In this document: positions 24,200-37,352 of the stretch, in pieces
Layout: each line of letters starts with the position of its first letter
Numbering within the stretch: the stretch's first letter is position 1
Assembly (NCBI GenBank): GCA_949825065.1
Contig: OX463854.1
Span: forward strand, 14,111,112-14,175,111
Direction of reading: 5' to 3'
DNA length: 64,000 nucleotides
Origin: Odontocerum albicorne
Taxonomy: Eukaryota > Arthropoda > Insecta > Trichoptera > Odontoceridae
Made by a program: the position numbers and the translations under genes
Notes under the pieces: generated by a model
Database searches by the model: none
What the model was told of the DNA's origin: nothing
Seen by the model: only the letters and a program-made list of their open reading frames with translations

Positions 24200-24800
24200 A
24201 CGACAGTATTGTCTCCCTGTCACGCAGCTCTTTATATCCGCATCACCAATTCGGATATGTTGAAGGGTTCCATAAGAATAAACAATAAAATTATCACTCC
24301 CATCTCATCACTGTGTTGGTGTCTAATTCGATGCATGGAAGTGAAACTTGGACTTAGCAGAAGAAGGAAAAGAGTGAGATTAATTTTGTGGAGAAGTGTG
24401 CACTGACTAAAATTTGTGGAGTGTCAGTGTATAAAAGAAGACAAAATGAAGGCGTCAGAAATAAATGCATCGATAAAACGGATATTTTAAGTAAGATGAA
24501 GGAAGAAGATTTTACATGGTTTAGATGTATGGAGAGAATGAATGATGAAAGAATGACCAAGTGAATATATAAGTCAGAAGTGATGGTTGTGCGTGGAAGA
24601 GGTAGACCGAAGAAACGTGACTGGAGCAAAAATATCAGATTTTGATAGAAGATCAAGTAAGAAATATGAATAATAGAAGATTGTGCATAACAAAATGTAT
24701 GTAAGTGGAAGAAGTGAAATTTGTTTGCATGAATAGAAAAGTTTAGAAGTCTGTTCTCTCTGCTTTCTCCACAAGAGAAACGGCGTGATGAAATGTATGT
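24200..24800 (+). mobile_element. LINE 3' fragment, family 1, plus orientation
   Basis: The plus strand reads SMHGSETWT.QKKEKSEINFVEKCALTKICGVS, then CMERMNDERMTK.IYKSEVMVVRGRGRPKK, with internal stops. This is the C-terminal LINE block ending in the MERMNDERMTK signature, and it is the copy in this window where that region is easiest to read. Confidence 0.85.
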
Positions 24801-24999
24801 TTATACACCCATCCGGCCGTATCCCTCTTTGGTGGACAAAAACAAAAAATCTAAACCTCATACTATCCTGGCACACATATCACTCAGGACTCACGTCCAT
24901 ACATCTCGTTAAGTATACTTTAGTTACAACAAAGGCTTTTTACACTTCTGAATGGGATTAATTTAGTCGAACAAAAAAAAATCTTGGCCTTCCCAAACT

Positions 25000-25260
25000 G
25001 TTCAAGTCTTCTGTACTCATGTATTAATCATTTTATATAAATCTTCAATTATTATTTCTTTCTTCTATCCGCACTCTTTTATTATGCCCTTAACTTTTAT
25101 TCGGTCACAAATCTTGTCATGTTGTGATGAATACAACAATATTGTAATACAATATTTTTCCACACATCCTACTCAACGTTCTCATTTCTAATGAATTTAT
25201 CTTACTTTCATCCTTTTTTACCACGTCTAAGTTTCACCTACATATCCTTATTTGGGGCCA
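25000..25260 (-). mobile_element. LINE 3' fragment, family 1, degraded
   Basis: Pyrimidine-rich on the plus strand, with ATTTATCTTACTTTC...CCACGTCTAAGTTTCAC aligning with the other minus-oriented family copies. It lies head to head with the plus-oriented copy at 24200-24800. Confidence 0.5.
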
Positions 25261-27469
25261 AGATTTCATAAAAAGCAGTCAATTTGGCTTGCCTTGAAAT
25301 ATTTTGGTACTATTGTACAAAGTTCGTAATTATTTGATAAAAAATCCTCTTATTCTTTGATTTTTAATACGCATTTTTTCAAAACGTTGACAGTGTGAAA
25401 GTAAAATTTATATATACTTTTTTAAATTTGGAGAATCCCTTATTTTCTTTCATCCATGTTTCTACCCTAGAAAAGGGGTAGAAACGTAGTAAAATAAACA
25501 AATAAAACTCCGTAACGACCGACCAAATTGTCTCTGTCTTCTTAATCGAATGTGTATTGTGGCTATAAAAGCAATTCTTCCTCTAAGAAAAGGTTCTCCG
25601 CAATGTTGCGGTGTCTAAGTTTTTACAAAGCAGAAAATATCAAAATTGGACTTTTTATAAGCTCAGTTCATAATCAAAGACTTTGTGTTAGCATTATCAT
25701 ATTTTTATGGTTATTGTGTATACAAATATAAGACAAAATATTAAGAAAGAAAAATAGCGCTATTTAAAAGTAACGAGCCGAGACAATACTTCAGAATAAT
25801 GCTCAATAAATAGGTTCATTACTAGACAGACACACTTTTTAAGAAAATTGAGGTACTAAATCTTCGTCAGATATTTATTAAATCTTTTTTTTTTTCTTAG
25901 ATTATTTGGTATAATACAATTCGGTTTTATAATGAGAATATCAAGATAATTTAATAGTACCGATATCCGCCGAAACTTTCATAATTATCTAATAAGAACT
26001 AAATAAGACTATGCATCTGCAGTTTGGGCTTCTTATCAACTTAAATATAAAAACAAAACAGAACAAATACAAACAAAATCCTCAAATATCTGTGGTACAG
26101 AACAAAGGGTTATTGCCCAAAATATGCTCATCATGTCGAACTTCTCACGGTGCGTAACTATAGAAGCCTCAAAACAAGAAGGCAAGAATCCATTGCGATA
26201 TTCCTGTTAAAGGTTTTTCAAGGTTGATTTAACTCTCCCGCGATATATGAAGCTCTAAGTTTATATGTACATAAAAAAATAAAGTCGTGCAAGGATTACC
26301 CTCTGTTCTGCATACCAACTTACAGAACGAATATCATGGCTAAACACTCAGTCACGCGTGGTATAGTGATAATGAACCAACTGAGAGACACTGTAGATAT
26401 ATTCTCGAAACCGTCTAGCAATATGATAAAAATCCTGTCTGATATTTTTTCTTGACGAATAAACTAACTAAAAGCAGGCCCTCTTTGTGTAATAGGAGAA
26501 ATCCGTGGAAAGTGAGTAAAAAGAATCAATGTGTTCGAGCGCAGTCAGTCATGGAGCATAAGCCGACGTACTGAATCCGGTATCGATCCAACACGTTCAA
26601 TTATCATTTGGAAGGAAATCATGCAGTTCATTGGAACAAGAATTCACAACATATTCCTATGTGAGAATTGCGTTTTCAAACAAAAAAGAATATGTTATAC
26701 AATGATTCTTTAACAGGGAGGGACTAAGGATCTTTTGCAGGTCTCCATATACGAGTAGGTATGTGAGTGAATGACTAATGCAAATACATATAGATTTCAT
26801 AATGAGGAGTTTTATGACATGATTTAAATGCAGTATAAATTGTGTATGATAGCTTGGGATATAAGAATGTATTAGTACGTGAATACTGAAAGTTAATGTT
26901 TCAGCTAAGTATTTGAGTATTCAGGACAAATATGTAAGATTAAAGAAATATTACTCTATTTTCATACGTGTTTTCGCATTATTGTATAATTGTTCTCGAC
27001 GGTTTTATTTTCCATTAAAACTATGTGAATTTTACATACTATGTTATATTGTGGACAATAAATAACATTTTCAAGGAAAGTACATTTAAAGTTATTTTTT
27101 AACTCTATTATAATTTTTATTTTTTATTGATATTTTATTTAGCGATTACAAATAACTTCATTTTCATGTTAAAAATAAAGGCGCATATCGAATGGTGCTA
27201 AATTAAGAATACTTTGAAAATCTCCACGCGAAAAGCTTGTTTAAACTTTGTTAGTTTTCCTGACTTACCTTAACCAGATAGATGGTCCAATAACAATAAA
27301 AAGGTAATAAAATGTCTCAACGGTCATACTGCAGAGTCAATTTAGTAGCTTTATGTAGTTTCTAGTATCAAAATCTTTCGTTTTTATCGACATACGTAAT
27401 ACGTAATTAATTTTCTTACTAAAAATTTACGTGACCAGAATAAAATGCCATGACTTAACTTACTAAATA

Positions 27470-27790
27470 TTAATCTGTATTGAATTAGACGTCTGAACAA
27501 AACAAATATGAATATAAACAAATTAACATGAATTGAATAAGACGTCTGACCAAAACAAATATGAAAATAAACAAATTAACCTGTATTGAATAAGACGTCT
27601 AAACAAAACAAATATGAATATAAACACATTCATTTGTACTGAATTAGACGTCTAAACAAAACAAATATGAATATAAACACATTAATTTGTATTGAATAAA
27701 ACGTCTAAAGAAAACAAATATGAATATAAATAAATTAACCTTATTGAATAAGACGTCTGAATAAAACAAATATGAATATAAAAAATTAAT
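27470..27790. repeat. 53-bp tandem array, six copies
   Basis: GACGTCT recurs at 27488, 27541, 27594, 27647, about 27700 and 27752, so the period is 52-53 bp. Each unit holds the palindrome AGACGTCT (or a one-base variant) and AACAAATATGAATATAAA. Confidence 0.93.
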
Positions 27791-29269
27791 TTAAAAATTC
27801 ATAGTTGTTTATTTTTTAAGTCCCAAATTATTTTTAAATTATTATAAGTAAACAAATGAAATCAAGTAATTGACTGAAGCCAAAAAAACAAGAAACTTAT
27901 AAAATTGCCATTTCTGATCTCTTTAAATTACAGATTCGGTTTTTTATATTTAGGTAAACAATTTAATTTAAAATGAATAATGATTTAAGCGTTCTTATTC
28001 TCTCAAATCCCGTTCGAAATTCATTTAAGACTGCTTCTAAGCACCAGTAAAACAATTTAGTCATTTGAAAAAGTCTTAAATTTAAAAGGACCTTGCTGAA
28101 AATAAAACCGGGGCGCCTAAACGATAAGTAAACTTGACTGGTATTATACAATAAGCTTGACTGGTATTATACAATACAATTACAACGACCCTTGTAGTCG
28201 AAAAATTTGGCATCGATAAGTTTCACAGTAATATTTCATTGCAAAATATGATTCGAGAGAGCTGAATGTTTAATTTATAAGAACTCATAAGTATCACAAA
28301 ATAAATTAAAGTTGATAATTAATCAAGATTAGATACAATTCATAGAAAATCAATTATTAGTAGCCACAATAACTTACATAATGATATCGCAGGATGATTG
28401 AACAAAACTTATATAATACCTGGATACCTCAAATAAAATATACAACTAAGTTACTTAGCAGCATTAAGTAAAGAAAGAATTTTTTAAACAAGTATTTGAC
28501 CTTTAATGACACATACTATTGAAACTAAAGCTGACACACCACAAACGAGGGCACTCTTTAGAGCATCAGAAATAAATTGGTTGCGATTTATAACTGGTAA
28601 AACGGTCACAGAGAATAAAAAAAACACAGAAATAATAGGAATATCTAAAACCAAAGATATCGTAAGATGAGGAAGGCATAATAGACGTTATAGGAAAGAT
28701 CGTGATAAAAAATATTGTAGGTTGAGACTCGGATCACCCGTATTTTTCCCCCGTAGTTTCTTATACTCGTAGTTACCTCATAGAAATCTGATAACCAGGA
28801 TCTATAGAGCTAGAACGTATCTTGTAGTCAATATCCATGTAATGAAGCAGAAAAAACAAATTACAGCAAAAATAATAAAATCAATTATTAGTAACAAATA
28901 TTATGTGATGGATAGTCATTTGAAGGATTTATGCGACCACGTAACTTACTTAATTTACTTTTGTCCAGTTGGTTGGAAGAGATTGCCGCCTGGCAATACG
29001 CCCGCCAGATTGTATTTGGAATAGAAGTGTTAAATAAATGTATATATTTCGATGGGTACGTAAGTAATCACAACGAAAACAAAAGTAATCAAGACAATCA
29101 ATAATGACGAAGAATAATAAATAGTACGGAATTCTGGTTGTTTAGAAAATTCCGTTTCATTTGAAAAAAAATAATTCCTGTTAAGGGGTACTTGAATTTT
29201 TCAGTTAAGCTAACGTTGCCTTATAAACATTGAGCGAGATTTGATACGTATCCTCTGAGAGCACTCACG

Positions 29270-29745
29270 AACAATATTAAAAAAACATTTACCATCACGC
29301 AATGTCTCTTTTGGAATAGGTAAAAGGACAGATCTCCATGCTTTTTTATTCATGTATATAGCTCTTTACTCGTCCATACTCATATTTCTCGTCATACATG
29401 TTCACCTGTTTCTTATTCTTCCCCTACGTTTTACTATCTTCTTAAACTATTTTCTATATCTGCCTCTTCTTCGCTCTCCATTGATTTCAGACAGACGTTC
29501 CATAAGTCTTTTGCAACTTACTCTCTCAATGTGACCTAATTGTTTTAATATTCTCCATCATAAGTTCTTTTTCTAATATCCGCCTTTACTAAACAGTTAT
29601 CCTTTGTCTGAACATTTTTTTTCTATAAAACATAGTAATTCTCGTTTTTTTAAACAAGGCAACATTTCTACGGAATTTATTTTGCTCTTATCGCACTCTT
29701 TTGATGCCCATCTTCGATGCCATACATCAAGATCAGCACAGACAA
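29270..29745 (-). mobile_element. LINE 3' fragment, family 1, degraded
   Basis: Begins with the ACCATCACGC-like block shared with the 19770 copy and ends near CATACATCAAG, the LMYG-encoding site on the minus strand. Frames are broken. Confidence 0.65.
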
Positions 29746-29875
29746 ACATACATATCTTAAATTAAATATTATTTATCAGCATAGAAATGGACTATAAAAA
29801 GTCAAATTTCAAAATAATACGTCTTCTTTGTGTTAAACAAACATTCCTTTTTTTTTTTTAATAACTTTCATATTT

Positions 29876-30148
29876 TAATATTTTTTGTGTCCATCCATAA
29901 CTTTACTTTCATTTATGAAATGTAACAATTTCAAGGTTCGTTCAAACCGTTATAAAAATCAAACGTTTCACGTCATATGACTCGACAATAAAACATTTCA
30001 GAATTTTTCCGTAATATTTTTTGTGTCCATCCATAACTTTACTTTCATTTATGAAATGTAACAATTTCAAGGTTCGTTCAAACCGTTATAAAAATCAAAC
30101 GTTTCACGTCATATGACTCGACAATAAAACATTTCAGAATTTTTCCGT
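29876..30148. repeat. exact 136-bp tandem duplication
   Basis: The block from TAATATTTTTTGTGTCCATC to GAATTTTTCCG occurs at 29876-30011 and 30012-30147 with no difference that I can see. The duplication is either very recent or an assembly artefact. Confidence 0.95.
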
Positions 30149-31074
30149 TCAGCTGTTTTATTGCTTGGATTAACGCTCGACTTGTTTACATTCAACACTG
30201 AGCTCACACTTTTTTGATCGTCTGGTGGAAAGTTTTCGAATTTTTGGTGTTTTATGTCTTTTCTTTTTTAATGGTTTCTTCGAAAAGTATTTATTCGAAG
30301 GAGAGAAAAAATATTATTCGTTTTCCTACTATTTTTCTTGTTTGACAGCTCAAATTTCGTCTGCAATTTTGCGATCCATCTATAAAGATATATTCTAAGA
30401 AAATATTTATCTAACTACTTTTCGAACTGAATAAATAATATTTTTTTCTTATATAAAATACTATACTTAATCTCAGTTGAAAGATTAATTTTTTGTATAA
30501 CTCAGTCTGTTTCAAGTTTATTTTATTAATTTTTATCCTTTGAAATTTTTTCAATTGATGTCAATACTTCTGCCTAACTCCAATCCAATACAATAAAAAA
30601 GTTTTTGTACTCTTAAGTTTAAAAAAAATCAATAATTGTGTAGATACCATACAATCAATTGTATTTTATCAAAGACATTTTAACAACAATTATTTCTTTA
30701 AAAAAAAATTTTTTTTTGAAGTTAAGTAAATATTAATATTATTTATCCTCACGTTGATATGAACTCTCAATCATGAATACAATTTATTAAAATGTGGTCA
30801 AAACAATCAAGATCAGATCGGCAGATGTCACAGACATCCCCAAGGAAGTCCCAGAACCTGTGAATAAAGCTCTGGTCATAGATCCTTAGGGATGTGGAAA
30901 AGAAGATAGATAAAAATAATATGAATCGACTATGATGATCAAATCGAATGCGTTATACCATTGCCTAATTACGTATTCTTGTTGTCATGATATAATTTTT
31001 TTATATAAATATTTGGATGTGACGTTTCAGTTCAATATACTGCAAGTCTGTTGAAAAAAATGTCCACATAGCAA

Positions 31075-31515
31075 TACATACGTACAATCCTGCCTTTTCC
31101 CTGTTGAGGAACGTAGGGAAGAGAGAGTGCCAGACTTTCTTATCGCGACACAAATATTATATTTTGCTTCTTCTACATCCATACACCTGTTCATACACCT
31201 TATACGATTTTTCAGACATTTTACATTATTTTCTTTTCAATTTTAATTAACGTGATCCAAGCACTTTATCGGATCTTCATATATCTCGCCTACAACTTCT
31301 ATTTGTACTGTATATTTTTTTTGTTAGAAGCCAACCCATCTCTTCTTGACGTTGTTTACTACACTAATCTTTATGTTTATCACTTTATTCTGTATTCTGT
31401 CGTACGTGTATGTTGTTACTGTTTGTAATATTCTCAGTGCATGCATTTGTACAGCATATATTCGCCTCTTCTAAGAATTTTTCCGCGTCTACGTTTCACT
31501 TCCATATATCAAAAA
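31075..31515 (-). mobile_element. LINE 3' fragment, family 1, degraded
   Basis: The pattern of the 6600 and 29270 copies is repeated (CTTCTACATCCATACACCTG, then CAGTGCATGCATTTGTACAG, then TTTCACTTCCATATATCAA). Immediately followed by a SINE A copy. Confidence 0.65.
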
Positions 31516-31536
31516 TCCGTGAGCTAGTCTATAAAC

Positions 31537-31735
31537 GACCTCTGTGGCCTAGTTGGTAAGACCCGGAGGTTGCAGGTTCAAATCCCACTAGAACTCAGAT
31601 TAAAAAAAAAGAATTCCAGTTCAGATTTTCACTAAAGGCCTCTTTGAATCAGTGGTTGGTTGGAAGAGATCATCACATGGCAATGAGCCTGCCAGGTTGT
31701 ATTATATACAACGAAAGTGTAATGCAGTACAATCA
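31537..31735 (+). mobile_element. SINE family A copy (well preserved)
   Basis: A box TGGCCTAGTTGG (31546-31557) and B box GGTTCAAATCC (31575-31585) are good RNA polymerase III promoter matches. The body has AATTCCAGTTCAGATTTTCA, AAAGGCCTCTT, GGTTGGTTGGAAGAGAT and CATGGCAATGAGCCTGCCAG. The tail ends ACAACGAAAGTGTAATGCAG. Confidence 0.88.
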
Positions 31736-32561
31736 AAACATTTACTAGAATGCTGTTATGAACTTTCCCATCTTAGTCAGTTTTGGTTCTGGCCGGTTCA
31801 AATACATACATGTATATTTATATATTTTAGTGCCTCGTCGACTTAGCTCCTTATCACTATACGCCGTTTGATATATTTCGTAACCATTCCACTAATTGAG
31901 AAAATACCACCTAAAGAGCAGAGTTTCTTGACTCACTCTACTCTTTCATTGCTCACCCACTTATCGCATAAACATTCCGTTTTACACTATTCTACGAGTA
32001 CCACCATGATTTATTATTTCACAACTTCATTCTTAGATCTTTATCTTTGTTTATCTCATACGATCTACATAGCAATAACCTCACTATGCTGTAGTTTATG
32101 TAACGTAAGGTAATACAAGATTTAAAATATTTTACTTCTTAAAACTAAGCTATAGTATGTTTTATTTTACAGGAAAATAATATCATTTGGTCGTGTTTGT
32201 CATTAAAAAATTAATTAAATGAGGATAGAATCTCAACATTTTGAAATATAAAAACCAGTTCATTTCAAATATACGTTAGGGGTCTTAAAGTAAAATTCAT
32301 ATATTTCCCCCCTCACGAGTCTGCCGTAATAGTGTTATCCCACATCAGAAGTACGTATATGGTACATTGTGTGGGTCGGTGGCTTTAATATTTAATGAGA
32401 GTTATCTAAATTAAACCCTTGTAGAGATTCATAATCGGGCATGTTTCTGTAAAAATAAACCATTCAACAATTATACAAAGCTGGATATATGACCTTTTGT
32501 GTGTTTATTTACTATCTACTCGACTGATCTAAAGTTTCAATGGATCTTTTTTCTGTAATAC

Positions 32562-33972
32562 TGTCAGGACTTGGCACTTGTCTGCCATGATCCACCATTT
32601 AATTTATTATAGTCATAAATAGCTATTAAAAACTCAACTCACAGTATTTATCGTAAGTTTTAGTGTTTCGATGGGAGGGTGTCAGGCTTGGTCTTTGTCT
32701 CCTATCATCGAGCATTTAATTTATTATAATCATAAATAGCTATTAAAATTTCATTCGTGGTATATATATCTTGAGGATTTTAAGAGGACCGTGTAAACTG
32801 ATATGACTAACGTGTTCCTATCGGTCCAGAGCGATTAAGTATGTCTGATGTAAACAAATTTTCGAATTTATGATTCTAATTAATAAATTTCGTAAAGGGA
32901 TTTTTGAAGTTGTCACAGCTCTCATGGGACTTTTATTTTGGTTCAAGTTATTTTTTTACGCTTTCACACGGTTGGATGGCCATAAATTTTAAGAGTCTAC
33001 GACCGACATTCTATAAGGAGTTTATTTCTTTGTGACGTCAGACTCTTCATACACTATATATTCAATACATACCGTCCATAGCGCCCTTCTCGGTTGTGAT
33101 TTCGTCCTGTTAACAGCTCCTATACTTATCATTGGTCGCTGCAACTTAATTCCAAGTTTTCTAAAAGTATTTCTATAAACTAAGTGTTCTATTTATTTCC
33201 ATAAAATTGGCTGGGCAAATCCTATCCATACGAGGATTTAGTTATTGCCGTGCGTTTATAATTGAGTAAATTCCGGTAATTTACCCATGTGACAATCTTG
33301 AGATTGACGTACCACTTTATCTCTGGTCAAAATCAGCTGATTCTCACAGAATATCGAGCGCACTAATTGTCGTGAAGTCTTCAGGACCGGGACGAATCTC
33401 AAAGAGCCCACTCCAAATTCCGTTTCGTCGCGAATGACTGTACTACGGCACGAGTTGACGCCCACCAACCACACTGGGGCGACTTCTTCATTTCAACGGC
33501 CCTGTAACACCTGATGTCGAGCATTGGAAATACATTGTGTCATATGTATTGAAGTAAGATGAATTTGTTTATTATCTTTGCTTGTCATTCAATGGTGATA
33601 TCTGAGTAAATTTAGAAATTGGTGATATCAAATTATTGAGAATTGGCACAACTTTGCAACGAACTGTTGTGAAATTACCCCCAAATAGAAAATACTTCGA
33701 CTGTCTGTCCATCAGAAAGGATAGCGGAGTATCAGAAAGTAATCTGCCCAATTTAAGTTTTCTGACGGGCTATCAGCTCGTCAAGATCAAATATATAACT
33801 ATTTAACAGCAAATATGTGTTTCATTGTATATTTCTACCTATCCAAGCACTGACGACTGACTACTTCTTCCCACTATACCTTGAGATCTAATAGAGGCTT
33901 GCCCTATAACCACTGACTGAGCTACCGGATTAAAATACATACATTGTTACATCTAGGGTTTTACTAATGAAA
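32562..33972 (-). mobile_element. 1.4-kb dispersed repeat, copy 2
   Basis: Homologous to 5123-6548. Strongest similarity is in the last ~500 bp, for example ATATATAACT.TTAACAGCAA and GAGCTACCGGA. Near 32562 an internal direct repeat of about 120 bp (GTCAGG.CTTGG ... TAATTTATTATA.TCATAAAT) is clearer than in copy 1. The tRNA-like stretch on the minus strand reads GGTAGCTCAGTCAGTGGTTA. Neither copy has a convincing long ORF. Confidence 0.72.
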
Positions 33973-34129
33973 TTGAAATGTTTAAATAAGTGAAGGTCTA
34001 AGCCTATTAATACACAACATAAAATACTTGAATATAAGTGAAAGGGTTAAGTATCGTTAATTAATTTTTGTTAACGTAACGGAAATCAATTGAACATATT
34101 AAGGGACCTAGAATTATTCAAGTCAGGGC

Positions 34130-34352
34130 ATTGGGATGAACTTTGGAAAATACATTCCCAAGATCCCCCCGCTGCTTGCTAAAGTTGTATTCAGTCTCCC
34201 TCGACCGACAACCCCCAAACCGATTTTTCACTGTCGAAGCGTGTATGTTGGTACCAGTTCGAACATAATTCAGTATTCTTTGTGCTCTCCTGATGAAGAG
34301 GTGAAAACCTTGAAACCGGTCTATAAAATGGAATAAAAAAAATTTAACTAAA
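34130..34352. mobile_element. fold-back MITE, truncated copy
   Basis: From CCCAAGATC onward it matches 51560-51774, including TGTTGGTACCAGTTCGAACA and the CTTGAAACCGGT block near the right end. The left inverted repeat is missing. Confidence 0.75.
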
Positions 34353-34866
34353 CAAATTACAACATTTTTTTTCTGTTTCACGACATTTTAAGATGAGATT
34401 AACTTACCATTGTAAGTCTTATCGTTTGTATGTAATAAAAAACTCCGGCAGAATTTCGTCGATATCAACGGCTTTGCCAGACCTCATAAATTCGAGTACC
34501 GTGTCCACCTCGTTCTTGGTTATTTGACCACTAAATCTGTGGGATCTATTCTTGTTTGGTATTTTAGCTTTTATTTTATTATTTTGTTCCTTGGTGGAGA
34601 ATTTTTGATGGTCAAATTATTTTTAAGGATAAGACCGATATCGTCAACTGACACTTTGCCGGAGTTCTCAACATTTTTTTATAGGAGTGCTCATGCTTTC
34701 CAAATGGACTGTTCATGGTCCAGTTTATGGCATTTCTATTGTTTTCTCTTATTTTTTTAAGAGTTTCATTCAGAGAACGGAACAACTCTCTGACAACAAT
34801 TGAGTCGTACAATTTCTTTGTATTTATTGATAACATAATATCTTCAAGCTAAGTGTGGCAAACTAA

Positions 34867-35085
34867 TGAAGACAACCTCCCTGGCCCAGTTGTTTAAACA
34901 CTTGTCGTCCAACCTGGAGGGGTTGTATGTTAGTTTCCCGTTTTTTTTTTTAATCGTGATCTAGTTTTCACTTTAGGTATCTCTGAAAATATTCTCGTTG
35001 TTTGAATAAGATTGCGACATGGTAATAAGTCTGCCATATTGTACTTTGTACAACAAAAGTGTGATACAGTACAATACAATCGATA
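34867..35085 (+). mobile_element. SINE family A copy
   Basis: GACAACCTCCCTGGCCCAGTTG head, CAACCTGGAGGGGTTGTATG, TAGTTTTCACTTTAGG, CGACATGGTAATAAGTCTGC and a TACAACAAAAGTGTGATACA tail, in family order. Confidence 0.78.
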
Positions 35086-35869
35086 TGATGGTTGAATAGG
35101 ATATTTTACTGTATGACATTCATTCATGCCGAAAAATGCGGATTAGTTGCTAAATGAAAATTTCTTTCAACCAAAACTAGTAAGAAGTAAATCGTGTGGG
35201 ACAAAACAACCGATCAACATATTTACTATTTATTTATTTAAAGTTAACTTTTAAAACTGGTGAACTTATTGCCAGATTGCAATATCTTGCAACCGAGTAA
35301 GGAAAAGTAAATAAAATAAGTTACGTGATCTTAAGTGTTATTTTAACTACCGGGCATTAACACGAAATTCAAAATCAATAAAAAATCTTTAACAGAAAGA
35401 ATAAAAAATCTTTAACAGAAAGATGAAGGAAGAGAAAATCAAATCGGGAAAGAAAAATGTGTTATTTTTCCATGTTCAAAACATGCTAATGATGAAACTA
35501 TTCAAATGTTTATTGGTAATAGAATTTAAATCTCACTGTATAGACAGTGCAGGACTACTTAAAAAATAAAAGTGGCAAACTTTGAAGTACAATAGACCAC
35601 CTTTGTTTGACCGTAAAACAAGTCTTTGATCGACAAGATTCTAAAATCTTCTGTGTAATAAGACCTCAGAAGATCCCAACGTTTCAAATTGACCTGTTTG
35701 ATAAGCTGTCTTACGAGTATGGTATATACCAGATTAGAGTACATAAGAACGATCGAATTTTGCAAATGAAGCATTTATAATGAGAATATTGTTTTCACAA
35801 GTATTGGCTATAAACTACGTTACGAAGATAACAAAAACGATACTATCAAAAAATATTTCAGTAAATTTG

Positions 35870-36493
35870 ATTAACAAAATATTTTCTCAGAACAATTCGC
35901 AGAATAAAACTAATGATTAACAACTGTTGGAAAGATATGTTGACAGTTAATATGTTATATTATAAACACTGCAGCAAATTAGACATATCATATATTATCG
36001 TTAGTAAATGTGATGACCAAAGTATATTCTTAAAACATTTCGCGGAAACTAATCTTCAACAACTGTTTAAAAAATGCTGACAGTTAATATTTTATATTAT
36101 AAACACTGCAGCAAATTAGACATACCATATATTATCATTAGTAAATGTGATGACCAAAGTATATTCTCAAAACAATTCGCAGAAACTAATCTTCAACAAC
36201 TGTTAAAAAAATGTTGACAGTTAATATGTTTTATTATAAACACTGCAGCAAATTAGACATACCATATATTATCGTTAGTAAATGTGATGACCAAAGTATA
36301 TTCTCAAAACAGTTCACATAAACTAATCTTCAACAACTGTTAAAAAAATGTTGACAGTTAATATTTTTAATTATAAACACTGCAGCAAATTAGACATACC
36401 ATATATTATCGTTAGTAAATGTGTTGACCAAAGTATATTCTCAAAACAATTCGCAGAAACTAATCTTCAACAACTGTTAAAAAAATGCTGACA
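35870..36493. repeat. 137-bp satellite-like array, about 4.5 copies
   Basis: TATATTCT.AAAACA.TTCG landmarks fall at about 35884, 36027, 36164, 36301 and 36438. The last three intervals are exactly 137 bp; the first is slightly longer. Units share CACTGCAGCAAATTAGACAT and TTCAACAACTGTT. Confidence 0.95.
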
Positions 36494-36739
36494 TTTTATC
36501 TGACATCCTCATATTTTGTAAATACTACCGCGTTTTGGATATGTATTGTCGTTTTGTTTTGCATCAAAATTCGAAATTTAAATCTATCTGTCGAGATTCG
36601 AAGATCATTGAATTGTTGCATTAACAAATTTACATAACCAATATATGTGACTGTAGCTTTATATTTTCATTTCAATTTAATATTGATATTTTTAACAAAA
36701 GAAAAATATCGTACTTTATTTTCAATAAATAAGCATACG

Positions 36740-37000
36740 CGTTATTCTATGGCAAAGGTGAACTATTGCCTCCATTCTCGAAAAACTGTCGGTTACTGAC
36801 AGATTGTTGAAAATATGCCTACAACGAGCCCAACGATTCTTAAGGCACATTGTTCGTGGTCATGGAGACAATGTGGAGAGATTTGTGGTCACTAGAAGAG
36901 TGGAAAATTAAACCTCAATGCGTTGGTCTGATCAAGTGGAAAGATCAACTGGACATCTCTTAAAAAGTACTCTTTGAGCTGCGGAGCTACTCTTTTAAGC
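36740..37000 (+). mobile_element. LINE 3' fragment, second family
   Basis: The plus strand reads LRHIVRGHGDNVERFVVTRRVE, then a broken SMRWSDQVERSTGHLL: the conserved C-terminal FFGHI.R...NLE...V.G+..+.+RW.DQ region of insect LINEs. It ends beside a minus-strand copy of the shared tail. Confidence 0.75.
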
Positions 37001-37352
37001 TCTTCTAACCAACGAGACAAAAGTAAATAATACTCGTATTTATGAAATTTGTGAATATAAACATATTAAAGTAAAAGTGACATATCATCAATCAAAGGAA
37101 AAAGAAAGGGTGGTGGAGGAAAAAAAATGGAATGGAACACATTATATTACTGACTAGAAATTAAGATATTTTTCAGTCGCTTCTTAAAGCATCCCAAGGA
37201 CGGAGCGAATCTAACACTGGTTTGTAACTGGTTCCAGAGTCTCAGTACATGCGTATTGATAGGTAAAAAAAGAAATATAAGTATAATAAAAAATAAACGT
37301 TAATATAGGCTTCACGTGATTCATATAATAAACAATTAAAATCAGACATTAT

